Shown one piece after another: positions 1-9,336 of a DNA stretch of 64,000 bases. Every line of letters begins with the position of its first letter. The first letter of the stretch is position 1. Under the pieces are notes generated by a model. That model made no database searches and was not told the DNA's origin. It saw only the letters and a list, made by a program, of their open reading frames with translations. Source of the DNA: Mesostigma viride (taxonomy: Eukaryota; Streptophyta; Mesostigmatophyceae; Mesostigmatales; Mesostigmataceae); assembly GCA_009746045.1 (NCBI GenBank), contig RPFO01000079.1:817285-881284 (forward strand). Reading direction: 5' to 3'. The position numbers were made by a program, and so were the translations under genes.

Positions 1-2
1 CG

Positions 3-290
3 GTGACCGTGTCCGGCGACGTCGACCTGAGTCTGACGGCGGGCGCCACCAAGTCAGTGATCGTCGAGTCCGTGAAGTTCACTGATAATGCATTGACGGT
101 TTCTAGCGATGTGGATTTGACTCTGACGGCGGGCGCGACGAAATCGGTGGTCCTGGAGTCCGTCAAGGTGACGGACAACGCGGTGACTGTTTCCAGCGAC
201 GTGGACCTGACGCTGACGGCGGGCGCTACCAAGTCCGTCATTCTGGAGAACGTCAAGGTGACGGACAGCGCGGTGACTACTTCGAGCGGG
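3..290 (+). repeat. 90-bp coding tandem repeat (about 3 units)
   Basis: Three consecutive units each encode 30 residues beginning TVS(G/S)DVDL and ending VTDNAV/L. Two weaker 31-residue derivatives follow. More copies may lie left of the window. Confidence 0.8.
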
Positions 291-2432
291 ACTCTGGCTC
301 TGACTTCAGGCGGTTCGGCTGCGAACACGGTGCAGGCTGCGAACGTGACGTTCGCGGGTACGGCTTTGAGCACGAGCTCGGGCAACCTTTCGATCACTTC
401 GGCTGGGTCGGCGGCTAACCCCGTGACAGTGGGCGGCGTCGTCGTGACGAACGCGGCAGTTACCACGAGTTCGGCGGCGATGTCGATCACTCCTGGAGGC
501 GCTTCTCTGACCGTTGGCAAGGACCTGATTCTGACGAGCACCGCGGGCGGCAGCGGGAAGGTGACGACATCGGCGGGGAATCTGGAGTTGACGAGCACGA
601 GCGGGACGGTCGCCGTTACGGGGGCGCTGACCACGTCCGGTGCTACTACGGTAAGTGGCGATTTGAAGCTGGCAGGGACCCTGGAGAGCACGAACGCGAG
701 CGGGTACCTGGACGTCGTGGACAAGACCGTGAAGGTCGGGTACCAGCCCGGGTCTAGTACGGTCATGGACTTCCAGTTCGCCAACTCATCAAACGCCGTC
801 TCCACTGGTATCGGTATTTCTTTGTTTAGCGGGACCACTATCAGCGGGGGGGTGCTGAACTTCCCCTCAAGCCTGTACTCGAGGGCAGGGTTCTACTACC
901 CATCATCCTACACCAAAATCCCCTCCAGCGTGATCAACTGGTCAACCGAAAACATTTCCATCGAGTTCCCCATTACCGTTACCAGCGCGCTTACGTCAGA
1001 GGTAGGTGGTACGGCTATGTTTTTGATGATCGAGTTATACAGCGGCGCCGGAGGGTCCGGCACTACCAGCGGCCACTACCGGTTCAGTACTAGCAACGGC
1101 GCGCTGCGTATCGACAGGGACATTATCACAGAGATGACTTCTGGCAGCGTCACGTCTGATAACGTCAACATGCTTACCTCTGCCGGCACCTACCTGTTTA
1201 GGATATCGTTCACGTGGTCTGGAGGTGTGTGCACTGGCGCTTACACGTTCTCCAAGGACGGTGGGGCCACCGTACCCATCACATTCGGTGGCAGTCCGAC
1301 GCAAAACGTCACGTCCTACTTTACCGGTGTTGACAACAGTAACATCGTGTTAGGGTCTGGTTCCACTGGCTTTAACCAGGCGTGGACGGTGGACTACTTC
1401 AAGTTGAGCAAGGGCGTGGCCTCGACCAACGTGGCCGCGGACAACTCCGGTCTGTTCGTCGACGGCAGCGCGTCCTACTCCAACCGCGCGCTGACATGGC
1501 ACATGGGATCAGGAGAGACATCGCAGGACAAGGGGGCCGTAGGCGGGTCCTACTGGCACATCGAGGGAGGCCAGCTCATGCTCTCTCGCACCATCGAGAG
1601 CGCCGACCGCGAGGCCCCAGGGACATCTCTGTCCCTCGCGTCCCTCGCGTCCGGGACCGACGACGTGCGATGGGAGTTTACCTCCGGAGCCGTGTCCGAG
1701 GTCGGCAGCAAGACCTTCACGCTCAACGGTGGCGCCCTAGTCGAAACCGGCGTCCTGAAGATCGACGCGTCCGGCAACCAGAGCGCAACCTGTGCGTCAT
1801 CCATGCCCACCGGGACGTTCACCCTGATCACCAAGGTGATCCCCCGTGCCGCGCTGTCAAGCACCCTTGCCAACGGTCTGGTCCTTCTCTCTTATGCTGG
1901 CGGCAGCGCCACCACCGCGGTGTCTGTCACCAGCGCCGGGAAGTTGACCATCTCGGACGGCACTCAGACGGCCGAGACCTCGTCCATCGTGGTTTTCGAC
2001 GTCCCGTTCATCCTGGCCGTTTCTCGCAATGGTTCCAACACCGTGCTGTACGTCAACGGCGACGCCGTGGCCACCATCACGGGTTCCGCGGACGTCGGCG
2101 CCACTCCGACCTTGCGTCTCGGCCCAGGCAAGAACCAGGCAGGGTACGCGATCTGGTTCGACGACGTGCGCGTGAAGAACGCCGTCGTGTCCAATCACGA
2201 TACACAGGTGTACGGGTGGAGGGAGATGTACGCAGCCGGACTCACAGTCACATACGGTTTCCGGATCGCCAACAACGAGGGTCTGCAGCTCGTGAAGGTC
2301 CGCGGTTCAGGAGGCTACAACGGCTGGATCGGGACCAACCTGGCCCCGAACACGGTCACCAACTCGAACACTCTCGGGACGGTGATCGACGCGCCGTACA
2401 ACCTGATCACCGAACACGGTGTCACGTACTAA
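3..2432 (+). CDS. Fibre-like virion surface protein, 5' truncated by window edge
   Basis: The frame is open at the window edge, so the true start lies outside. The first ~270 bases encode three near-identical 30-residue beta repeats (core DVDLTLTAGATKSV), then looser Thr/Ser/Gly-rich repeats to about residue 225. The rest is beta-rich and contains two stretches that look like concanavalin/laminin-G lectin folds (about residues 255-470 and 560-720). The last ~300 residues clearly match the C-terminal part of the 1297-aa protein at 5442-9335: both have a GGSYWHIEGGQLMLSRTI-like block and a TVTYGFRIA block. Repeat shaft plus lectin head is typical of viral fibres or tail spikes. Role in host glycan binding is inference. 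It lies 58 bases ahead of the next gene on the same strand. Confidence 0.6.
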   Translation: MTVSGDVDLSLTAGATKSVIVESVKFTDNALTVSSDVDLTLTAGATKSVVLESVKVTDNAVTVSSDVDLTLTAGATKSVILENVKVTDSAVTTSSGTLALTSGGSAANTVQAANVTFAGTALSTSSGNLSITSAGSAANPVTVGGVVVTNAAVTTSSAAMSITPGGASLTVGKDLILTSTAGGSGKVTTSAGNLELTSTSGTVAVTGALTTSGATTVSGDLKLAGTLESTNASGYLDVVDKTVKVGYQPGSSTVMDFQFANSSNAVSTGIGISLFSGTTISGGVLNFPSSLYSRAGFYYPSSYTKIPSSVINWSTENISIEFPITVTSALTSEVGGTAMFLMIELYSGAGGSGTTSGHYRFSTSNGALRIDRDIITEMTSGSVTSDNVNMLTSAGTYLFRISFTWSGGVCTGAYTFSKDGGATVPITFGGSPTQNVTSYFTGVDNSNIVLGSGSTGFNQAWTVDYFKLSKGVASTNVAADNSGLFVDGSASYSNRALTWHMGSGETSQDKGAVGGSYWHIEGGQLMLSRTIESADREAPGTSLSLASLASGTDDVRWEFTSGAVSEVGSKTFTLNGGALVETGVLKIDASGNQSATCASSMPTGTFTLITKVIPRAALSSTLANGLVLLSYAGGSATTAVSVTSAGKLTISDGTQTAETSSIVVFDVPFILAVSRNGSNTVLYVNGDAVATITGSADVGATPTLRLGPGKNQAGYAIWFDDVRVKNAVVSNHDTQVYGWREMYAAGLTVTYGFRIANNEGLQLVKVRGSGGYNGWIGTNLAPNTVTNSNTLGTVIDAPYNLITEHGVTY

Positions 2433-2490
2433 ACGAACGCGCGCGTGTCTTGATGTGTTTTTTATGTGTTTGTTTGGGCGCAGGTAAACA

Positions 2491-3138
2491 ATGGAAGAAG
2501 GAGAGAGGCAAGGGTTCTTCCAAGTAAACGACGCCGTGTTGAAGGACTCGAAAGTCGGTGGGAAGCTTCGACTCATCGAGGTGTTGTCCGAAAAATATGA
2601 AGACGGCGTCGACTATTACACCGTCGTTCAGCCGCAAAAAGGGAAGAGAGGAGGAAGGCCGACTACGCTCGTCTACGCGACCACGGCGTGTCTTAACAAA
2701 GTCAGGGCGGAAGCCGAAGAGGCGTTAAAGTCTGCTGACGGTCCCATGTTCATGGAGAGAGGGATACAAGAGAGGTTGGCGGAACAGTTGGAGGGGATAC
2801 GCGAGTTAAAATGTCCCGCCGGGATCATCGACATCCTTTGTCCCGTCGACAAAGTCATCATCGAGGTGAAACTGTTCCAGAACTGGATGGAAGGCGTGGG
2901 ACAGCTGTTGTCGTACGGACGATATTATCCCGGTTTCCGCAAACGATTGCATCTCTTCCGCAATCGAGTGACGCCAGGGTGCTGTATGGAGAAAATCCTT
3001 GTCGTGCACGAAACTTGTCTTTGGGCTGGCATCGAACTCACGTTCGATGAGAGTATCGAACTCAAGCAGAAAGGCACGACGAGCGAGGAGGACGATCAGT
3101 ACTTGAACCGTTCCGAGCCCACCACCGTCGTCGAATGA
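2491..3138 (+). CDS. AntA/MSV199-like DNA-binding domain fused to PD-(D/E)XK-like nuclease
   Basis: 215 aa starting at an ATG. Residues 8-75 resemble the AntA/AntB antirepressor or MSV199 DNA-binding module: a predicted helix, then GVDYYTV, a basic GKRGGRP turn and a YATTACL strand-helix. Residues 105-155 carry a restriction-endonuclease-like core, with D114 in GIIDIL, E125 and K127 in IIEVK, Q138 in GQLLSYGRYYP, then HLF. This pattern occurs in KilA/MSV199-type proteins of giant viruses and phages. The likely role is a regulatory or genome-processing nuclease; neither activity is proven. The 3' end overlaps the convergent gene at 3096-3842 by 43 bases. Confidence 0.6.
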   Translation: MEEGERQGFFQVNDAVLKDSKVGGKLRLIEVLSEKYEDGVDYYTVVQPQKGKRGGRPTTLVYATTACLNKVRAEAEEALKSADGPMFMERGIQERLAEQLEGIRELKCPAGIIDILCPVDKVIIEVKLFQNWMEGVGQLLSYGRYYPGFRKRLHLFRNRVTPGCCMEKILVVHETCLWAGIELTFDESIELKQKGTTSEEDDQYLNRSEPTTVVE

Positions 3139-3842
3139 TCCGTCGATACGGGAGGAGTCGGCGGTTTTGCAGTCTCGACCGGTTTCTCTTTAACGGAAAA
3201 CCGCTCGACAGTATCCGCCAATCGGATGGACTTTGTTTCGGGGACGTACACAAGGGTTTTATACGAAAACCGCTCGACCTGGATGGGCGTTTCCTCCTCT
3301 TTCGTGTACACTCGATTCGGATCGGGTTTCCCTTTTCTGTCCAGGATCCCGCCACATCTGCTGAACCCGAACGACAGGATTTGACGGGCTTTGCACTTCG
3401 CGCTCAACTTCGGATCGAACAACGCGCCGAACAAGGCGCCCAGAGGCGTGCGACTTATCACGGCGTCGATGCCCTTGCCGAGTTTAGCGGCCGCTTTATG
3501 AGCGCCCATGAGACCTAACAACATGGACGCGGTGTCAGCCACGAGGGCGTAGGGGTTCGTGGCGGTGTATATGGCGCGATACGTCTGCTCGGCGACCGCA
3601 TCCGTGATCGTGAGCGCTTTTTCTTTTTTTGACATAGGCTTTTGTTCCGTCTGCGGAGGCTGTGTTTTGTCCTCCTGTTCTTTCGCGTCCGTCTCCTTAC
3701 CTGTATCGGGAGGCGTCGATGGTTTCAAACCGATGGATACTACTGGGTTTCCTGACAGAGCGATGTAGGAAACGACCGCTGACACGAACAAAAGAACGAA
3801 TATGGTGATGATATTCAGCAAAGTCTCAAACGCGGATGCCAT
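3096..3842 (-). CDS. Single-pass membrane protein, unknown function
   Basis: 248 aa. Residues 8-30 form a strong hydrophobic helix, followed by a Pro/Lys/Glu-rich linker (about 40-75). A helical Ala/Gly-rich middle region (90-150) includes GALFGALFD, and the charged C-terminus ends FKY. It is probably a virion or inner-membrane protein. It begins 24 bases from the 3' end of another N-terminally anchored protein transcribed the same way, so the two may be co-expressed. Family not recognised. Confidence 0.6.
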   Translation of the reverse strand: MASAFETLLNIITIFVLLFVSAVVSYIALSGNPVVSIGLKPSTPPDTGKETDAKEQEDKTQPPQTEQKPMSKKEKALTITDAVAEQTYRAIYTATNPYALVADTASMLLGLMGAHKAAAKLGKGIDAVISRTPLGALFGALFDPKLSAKCKARQILSFGFSRCGGILDRKGKPDPNRVYTKEEETPIQVERFSYKTLVYVPETKSIRLADTVERFSVKEKPVETAKPPTPPVSTDHSTTVVGSERFKY

Positions 3843-3865
3843 TTATGATACACGGATTTATTAAT

Positions 3866-4450
3866 TCAATAATACGTTGTCAATATGTAATTCGCAAGAA
3901 CGTTCGAAGCCCCGTCGGCCTTGACCCATGTCTGTGGATCCGACATAGTCGATTGAATATGATCCTTGCTGGCGTCTACGGGCAAGAGCATATTCAGCAT
4001 ATTCGACATCGCAACTTGCGGGTTTCCTTTCAAGTCCTTGGTGAACTTGATCTCGATGGAATCCACCATCGGCTTGAATTCGTTGACGTCCTCGTTGGCC
4101 TTCACGCGTTCGCTCGACCCTTGTTTGAGTCCGTCTCGTTTCTGTCTCAGGCCATCCAAGTGGTCCAAAAGAGATGTGTGAACGGCTTTCCTCCACTTCT
4201 CGACGTCGAACGCCGACCCTGTCTTGATGGCCTCCTTCACAGTGGAGGACACGATAGTAGCGTGTTCTTCGTCCTTCTTCTTCACTTCCTTCTCTTTCTC
4301 ACTGGGCACGTCTTTCCCCGTGACGAATTTCACCCACCAACCAGGCATCTGATCCGCAAAGGCCGGCTTTTTCAATGTCTCGATGTACAACGTCACGAAG
4401 GCGGCGACCAAAACGGCCAGGAGAGCTCCTAACGCGATCAAGACGCCCAT
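3866..4450 (-). CDS. Single-pass membrane protein, unknown function
   Basis: The first ATG in frame is at 4450 (upstream codons start only with GTG), giving 194 aa. The N-terminus MGVLIALGALLAVLVAAFV is a transmembrane helix or signal anchor. A Trp-rich segment (MPGWWVKF) and a long charged coiled-coil-like region rich in Lys and Glu follow. The layout (anchor plus soluble tail) matches the neighbour at 3096-3842, suggesting a pair of membrane-associated virion proteins. No family recognised. Confidence 0.6.
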   Translation of the reverse strand: MGVLIALGALLAVLVAAFVTLYIETLKKPAFADQMPGWWVKFVTGKDVPSEKEKEVKKKDEEHATIVSSTVKEAIKTGSAFDVEKWRKAVHTSLLDHLDGLRQKRDGLKQGSSERVKANEDVNEFKPMVDSIEIKFTKDLKGNPQVAMSNMLNMLLPVDASKDHIQSTMSDPQTWVKADGASNVLANYILTTYY

Positions 4451-4467
4451 GTAGACATATAACTCCT

Positions 4468-4683
4468 TCACATATGTTTACGGCCCTTTTCGATCGCGGC
4501 CTTGCGAGCCTCTTTCACTCGTCGAACCATCACCTGGCTGCAGTAGGGACAGAGCGCGTTCATCCTCTTGCAGCAGTTGCCGCAAAGATTGAGACAGTCG
4601 GCGTGCTCGATGAGTTCGTATGTCCCGATCCCCGGGCATTCGGAAATGGGCAGGGAGGAGGGGTGGAAGCACCGCGAGTCCAT
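4468..4683 (-). CDS. Small RING-like zinc-binding protein
   Basis: 71 aa from the ATG at 4683. Cysteines at 5, 16, 30, 34, 37, 38, 45 and 48 with histidines between, ending in a CPYC knuckle and a basic helix, fit a RING-type cross-brace. Such proteins often act as E3 ubiquitin ligases in large DNA viruses. The frame is open further upstream to a GTG at 4914, but that part overlaps a better ORF in another frame (4688-4906). Either there are two small adjacent genes, or one gene is split by a frameshift near 4685. Confidence 0.45.
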   Translation of the reverse strand: MDSRCFHPSSLPISECPGIGTYELIEHADCLNLCGNCCKRMNALCPYCSQVMVRRVKEARKAAIEKGRKHM

Positions 4684-4687
4684 TCCT

Positions 4688-4906
4688 CTATTGGGACGAT
4701 ATCCAGCCGATGATATCGACGCTCCCGTCTGGTTGTTTTCGTCCGAATTCGAGACTCGAGGACGACTCCCCCAACTTTCTCGATCGAATTCGGGTGGTTC
4801 CGATGTCGATGGGGTTGGTCCCAGAAAGTTCTTGAGAGTCGTTCCCGAGCTTGACGACTTTAGTGACGCGCAGTTCTTCGCACACGACTTCCCGGACGGG
4901 CGGCAT
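4688..4906 (-). CDS. Small ORF just upstream of the RING-like ORF
   Basis: 72 aa beginning MPPVREVVCEELRV and ending IIGWISSQ. It has a true ATG start, whereas the overlapping alternative frame begins with GTG. It stops 4 bases before the RING-like ORF's ATG. A beta-rich N-terminal segment followed by a Ser/Arg-rich stretch is visible. It could be the N-terminal part of a frameshifted RING protein or an independent small protein; the sequence alone does not decide. Confidence 0.35.
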   Translation of the reverse strand: MPPVREVVCEELRVTKVVKLGNDSQELSGTNPIDIGTTRIRSRKLGESSSSLEFGRKQPDGSVDIIGWISSQ

Positions 4907-4969
4907 GATTTCACTATTCTATAGCGCGAACATATTTAACGGACACGTATCGCGCGCCGAGGGACGGAG

Positions 4970-5368
4970 TCACGACAAAAGTTGGACGGTCTTGACGTAC
5001 ACGCCGTTGACCCACTTTTGTATCTCCAGTTCGTCGTGGCCGTTAACGACGAGCCGGTACTTCGTGCTCCCTTGCCCAACTTCTCCTACGTTCATAGACC
5101 CTACGGATCCGGTCGTCGTTCCCGCGTTCGAGACTTGGAGGAGACTGGTTCCTGTCCGTAGGCTGACCGAATCGTTTTCAAAAACAACGGCTGGACTTGT
5201 CGCGACGTCCGACCCGGGTTTGTCCAACACCATGAGCGTCTTCCCGCCTTGCACGAGGAATCGCAAGGTGGATGTACTCGCCCTGTCTTCACTCGCCGCG
5301 ATGAAACCTTGCGTCTGTACATTTTTAAAATGCAACGTTCCTGATGAATCTACCAGATTCGGCGGCAT
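4970..5368 (-). CDS. Small beta-rich protein, possible fibre accessory
   Basis: 132 aa, almost entirely predicted beta strands with alternating hydrophobics (STLRFLVQGGKTLMVLDKPG, YRLVVNGHDELEIQKW). The character is similar to short trimerisation or tip modules of phage and giant-virus fibres. It sits immediately downstream of the 1297-aa fibre-like gene on the same strand (73-base gap), supporting a virion-surface role. Family not recognised. Confidence 0.5.
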   Translation of the reverse strand: MPPNLVDSSGTLHFKNVQTQGFIAASEDRASTSTLRFLVQGGKTLMVLDKPGSDVATSPAVVFENDSVSLRTGTSLLQVSNAGTTTGSVGSMNVGEVGQGSTKYRLVVNGHDELEIQKWVNGVYVKTVQLLS

Positions 5369-5441
5369 TTTGAAACAAGGCTTGCGTTTTTATTCATTTA
5401 GACTGTTATTTTATCTTCCATGACGAACGAACTTGTATACT

Positions 5442-8400
5442 TTAAGGCTTGTTCAGCATCTCAGTGACAACGTCCACGGTTCCGCTGTCGATGCCACCCA
5501 TGGAGTTCAAGCCTGCGTCGTTGACGGGCATCGGGTTGCCCAGGATGAGACTGGAGCTGTCCGAACCCTGCGCCTTCACGATCTGGAGGGACTCGTCGTC
5601 CGCGATGCGGAAACCGTACGTGACAGTCAGAGGGGCCGCGTCGTACTCGTCGCTGTACCTGTACAACTGCGCGTTGCCGCTGATGAGGGTGTTGCAGACG
5701 CGGACATTGTCGTACCAGACGTCCTTTGTGACGGTCCGGAGAGCGTCCGCGCCCAGGGACAGCCTCTTTACGGCCACGGTGACGCCGGTCACGGTGGATG
5801 TGGCGAGAGTGCGCTCGACGCCGTTCACGAAAATCTTTGGCGCGCCAGAGGCCAGCTGCAGGCCGAGGGTGAACGCCGAAGACCCCACAACGACGGAGAC
5901 AGTCTCATCGGTGTGTGTGCCGTCCGTGACCGAGAGCTTTCCGGCGCTGGATGTGAAGACGCGGAGGAACGCCCCGGCGGTGGAGTTGTCGCCGTACGCG
6001 AGAAGCTCGAGACCGTTGGCACCTGCCGTGTTGAGAGCGGACTGGGGAGCGACGTGGGCGACCACGGTGATGTTCGTGGAGCCGCTCAGGAGGGCCGCGT
6101 TGGTGATAGAGGCGCGGCCGTCCGCCTGAGCAGCGTTGTTGGTCTTCAGCACGCCGCCCGCGACGCTCGCGGGAGTGGTACCGGCGGCGACGAGAGTCAG
6201 AGAGCCGACCTCGCTGACGAGACCGCTGCCGAACTCCCACTTGGCAATCTCGGTGGTGGAGACTGGCAGACTGGAGAGGAGGACAGACGTCCCAGGGGCC
6301 TTGCGCAGGGAGTTGTCGATCGTGCGAGACAGCATGAGCTGGCCTCCCTTCACGTGCCAGTACGATCCCAGGTAGTCGCCGCGGTCCTGGGTGGAATTAG
6401 CGTACCACTTGAGGGACCTCTCGACGTCGGTCGAGCTCACCTGGCCGTCACCCTCGACGAGGATACCGGCGCCGGACGAGGAGGCGTTGGTGGGAGTCGT
6501 GACGGACACGACGCGGACGTCGTCGAACCGCATCGCGGCGGACGAGGCGTCCGTGTCGAAGTGGCCCAGGTACAGGATCGGGTTCGCGGCGAAGGAGACG
6601 GCGGCGAGCGCGGCCAGGTGGCCGGCGGCGGACTCGGTCAGAGTGCGCGCCACCATGTCGGTCATGAGGGTGAGGGCGGAGGTGAGCGGGTCGCGCCTCA
6701 GACAGATGTTGGTGGGGGTGCCACCGACCAGGAGAGAGGCGGGGGAGTGGGCCGAGTACGTGCCATCGGTGACTACGAGCCAATCGTTGGTCTGGTCATA
6801 TGAGACGCGGAGGAACACGCCCGCGACGTTACCGTACGCGAAGATGAACGAGTTGGCAGCGGGGAGGGATGTGACGAAGGTCGAGTTGGAGCACACCTGG
6901 AACCCTGCGGTCCCGGTTGGGAAGAGTGCGCTGGTAGCGGTGGCGTAGGCGGATGCGGCTGGGATCGAAAGCTTCTCGCCCGAGAACGCGGCGGTGCCGG
7001 AGAGGGACATGGAGACGGCGGAGGTGGTGTCCACGGCGGGAGTGCCCGCGTCGAACGGCCATGACGCGACGTTGACGTCCGCCGGCTTGGACAGGGACAC
7101 GACCTTGTCAGTGATAGCGATGTTGGTGGTGGTCTGGTTGATGCTGTTGGTGGTCCCAGTGATGTTGAGGTTTCCGGTGATGGTGACCTCCCCCGTGGCG
7201 GAGGTCAGCTCGAGAGCACCGACAGAGGTGGTGACCTTCCCGCCGTTTCCGGCGGAGTTGGTCACGACGAGGTCGCTGTTGACGTCGACGGAGATGGGCG
7301 CGGACAGGGAGAGGACGTTCTGGGCAGTGGCGATGCTGGCATCCGTCACGCTAACACTTGCCACGTTGACGGCGCCGGAAGTGGAAGTCAGGTTCAGCGG
7401 GCCGACGGAGCTGGTGATGGACCCTGCGGTGTTGGCGGAGTTTGTCAGGATGAGGTCGCTGGTGACGTTGACGGAGGTGGCAGCGTCCAAGGAGAGGACG
7501 GCGTTGGAAGTGGACACGTCGGAACCGTTCACCTTGACACTGGCAACGTTTACGTCGCCGGACGAGGAGGTCAGGTTCAGAGCGCCGGTGGAGCTGGTGA
7601 TGGACCCTGCGGTGTTAGCGGAGTTGGTCAGGATGAGGTCGCTGGTGACGTTGACGGATGTCGCGGCGTCGATAGAAAGGACGGCGTTGGAAGTGGACAC
7701 GGCGGAACCGTTCACCTTGACACTGGCAACGTTGACGTCGCCGGACGAGGAGGTCAGGTTCAGAGCGCCGGTGGAGCTGGTGATGGACCCCGCGGTCCCT
7801 GCGGTGTTGGTCAGGATGAGGTCGCTGGTGACGTTGACGGAGGTGGCGGCGTCGATCGATAGGATCGCGTTGGCGGTGGAGACGGCCGATCCGGTGACGT
7901 TCACGTTGTCCACGTTGACTCCGCCGGACGCGGCGGTCAGGTTGAGCGTGCCGGTCGAACTGGTAATGCTACCCGCGGAGTTCGCCGAGTTCGTCAGGAT
8001 AAGGTCGCTGGTGACGTTGACGGAGGTGGCAGCGTCGATAGAAAGGACGGCGTTGGAAGTGGAAAGAGCAGAACCGTTCACCTTCACGCTGGCGACGTTC
8101 ACATCGCCCGACGCGGACGTCAGGTTCAGCGCGCCAGTGGAAGACGTCACGCTGCCCGCGGTGCCGGCCGAGTTTGTCAGAATAAGGTCGCTCGTGATGT
8201 CGACGGAAGTGGCGGCGTCCAACGACAGGATCGCGTTCGAAGTGGACACGGCGGAACCGTTGACCTTCACGCTTGCCACGTTGACGTCGCCGGACGAGGA
8301 GGTCAGGTTCAGAGCGCCCGTGGAGCTGGTGATAGACCCTGCACTCCCGGCAGTGTCTGTCAGGATGAGGTCGCTGGTCACGTTGACGGAGGTGGCCGCG

Positions 8401-9335
8401 TCCAGAGCGAGGACCGCGTTGGTGGTGGACAGAGACGAGTTGACGAACTTCACCTCCTCGACCGTCACGCTGGAATTGGCGACGTTCGTGTCACCGGTGA
8501 TCCAGATGTGCTCGCCGGTGTTCGCCGCGCCGCCCAGAGACACCGCGGAGATCTTGGTGCACTCGTCCGCGTTCGTGTTATAGGTGGTGGCCGAATATGC
8601 GATCGACAGCTTGGAATTGGGATCCTGGCCGCGGTTCGAGCCGACGGAAGGACAGATCTCGACCGCCGAACCAGCCGCGAGACGGACGACGCCGTTCGCC
8701 GAACCGTCCGCGGACAGGCGCAGCTGGGCGTCCGACACCAACTCGATATCGTTCACCCCGCTGTCCACGACACCCCTCCAGGCCGTGGACCCGGTCTGGC
8801 CTCCCGACGTGTGGCCCGCGGCGTACACCATGCCCATCAGGACCTCCTGGTTGTCATTCCCGTTGTCACCGCGGACCGAGAATGCGTCAGGCTCCGAATT
8901 GGCAGAGGTCTTGGCGGCCTTGTGAGCCACGAGACGAGAGTGGTCCACGATGACCTCGTGCGCGGTGGTCTGGCCCTTCAGCAGCAAGTGATTGGCCATC
9001 GAACGGACGGCGCCATTGCTAAGTTCGGCCGTGTCCGCGTCCTTGTTGTACGTCAGAGTGGCGAGGTTCACGTCTCCGATCGTGGCACCGTCCGACCCGC
9101 CCGCGGAGAAGGCGCCCATGACCGACAGGTCGCCATACACGGTGACCTTGTTCGTCGAGTCGCGGACCAAGTTCGTGATGTCGTTGCCAGAGGACCGGTT
9201 AGGAATCAGATCGATCTTGTCCCAACCGTACACCTTGAGATCCTGAAGTGCGGCGGAGACGCTGTCGTCACTCCACAGCTCGTTGACGGACAGCTTCCGC
9301 AGCCTCGAGGCACCCATGTTCTCGCAGAGAGACAT
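5442..9335 (-). CDS. Giant repeat-containing fibre-like protein with lectin-like C-terminus
   Basis: 1297 aa from an ATG at 9335. Residues 1-300 form a unique head. About 305-725 are seven tandem ~61-residue beta repeats (core ATSVNVTSDLILTNSA). About 760-980 and 1060-1210 are two concanavalin/LamG-like beta domains, the second ending in (L/W)YDNVRV-type strands. The tail has a TVTYGFRIADDESLQIVKAQG block shared with the protein at 3-2432. This gives an elongated shaft with sugar-binding-type ends. The two fibres are paralogues with repeats of different unit length (61 versus 30 residues). Host attachment or surface decoration is inferred. Confidence 0.65.
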   Translation of the reverse strand: MSLCENMGASRLRKLSVNELWSDDSVSAALQDLKVYGWDKIDLIPNRSSGNDITNLVRDSTNKVTVYGDLSVMGAFSAGGSDGATIGDVNLATLTYNKDADTAELSNGAVRSMANHLLLKGQTTAHEVIVDHSRLVAHKAAKTSANSEPDAFSVRGDNGNDNQEVLMGMVYAAGHTSGGQTGSTAWRGVVDSGVNDIELVSDAQLRLSADGSANGVVRLAAGSAVEICPSVGSNRGQDPNSKLSIAYSATTYNTNADECTKISAVSLGGAANTGEHIWITGDTNVANSSVTVEEVKFVNSSLSTTNAVLALDAATSVNVTSDLILTDTAGSAGSITSSTGALNLTSSSGDVNVASVKVNGSAVSTSNAILSLDAATSVDITSDLILTNSAGTAGSVTSSTGALNLTSASGDVNVASVKVNGSALSTSNAVLSIDAATSVNVTSDLILTNSANSAGSITSSTGTLNLTAASGGVNVDNVNVTGSAVSTANAILSIDAATSVNVTSDLILTNTAGTAGSITSSTGALNLTSSSGDVNVASVKVNGSAVSTSNAVLSIDAATSVNVTSDLILTNSANTAGSITSSTGALNLTSSSGDVNVASVKVNGSDVSTSNAVLSLDAATSVNVTSDLILTNSANTAGSITSSVGPLNLTSTSGAVNVASVSVTDASIATAQNVLSLSAPISVDVNSDLVVTNSAGNGGKVTTSVGALELTSATGEVTITGNLNITGTTNSINQTTTNIAITDKVVSLSKPADVNVASWPFDAGTPAVDTTSAVSMSLSGTAAFSGEKLSIPAASAYATATSALFPTGTAGFQVCSNSTFVTSLPAANSFIFAYGNVAGVFLRVSYDQTNDWLVVTDGTYSAHSPASLLVGGTPTNICLRRDPLTSALTLMTDMVARTLTESAAGHLAALAAVSFAANPILYLGHFDTDASSAAMRFDDVRVVSVTTPTNASSSGAGILVEGDGQVSSTDVERSLKWYANSTQDRGDYLGSYWHVKGGQLMLSRTIDNSLRKAPGTSVLLSSLPVSTTEIAKWEFGSGLVSEVGSLTLVAAGTTPASVAGGVLKTNNAAQADGRASITNAALLSGSTNITVVAHVAPQSALNTAGANGLELLAYGDNSTAGAFLRVFTSSAGKLSVTDGTHTDETVSVVVGSSAFTLGLQLASGAPKIFVNGVERTLATSTVTGVTVAVKRLSLGADALRTVTKDVWYDNVRVCNTLISGNAQLYRYSDEYDAAPLTVTYGFRIADDESLQIVKAQGSDSSSLILGNPMPVNDAGLNSMGGIDSGTVDVVTEMLNKP
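7165..8420 (-). repeat. 183-bp coding tandem repeat, about 7 units
   Basis: Each unit encodes ~61 residues with NAVLS(I/L)DAATSVNVTSD and SITSSTGALNLTSSSGDVNV. Adjacent units are very similar at DNA level, so unequal crossing-over could change the shaft length. The last unit is diverged. Confidence 0.8.
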
Positions 9336-9336
9336 C

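Noticed and set aside
1382..2527. 381-codon ORF on the + strand
   Set aside because: Out-of-frame shadow of the fibre-like gene; Arg/Gln-rich with no sensible composition.
5433..8583. Large + strand ORFs opposite the 1297-aa fibre gene
   Set aside because: Antisense shadows caused by regular codon usage in the repeats.
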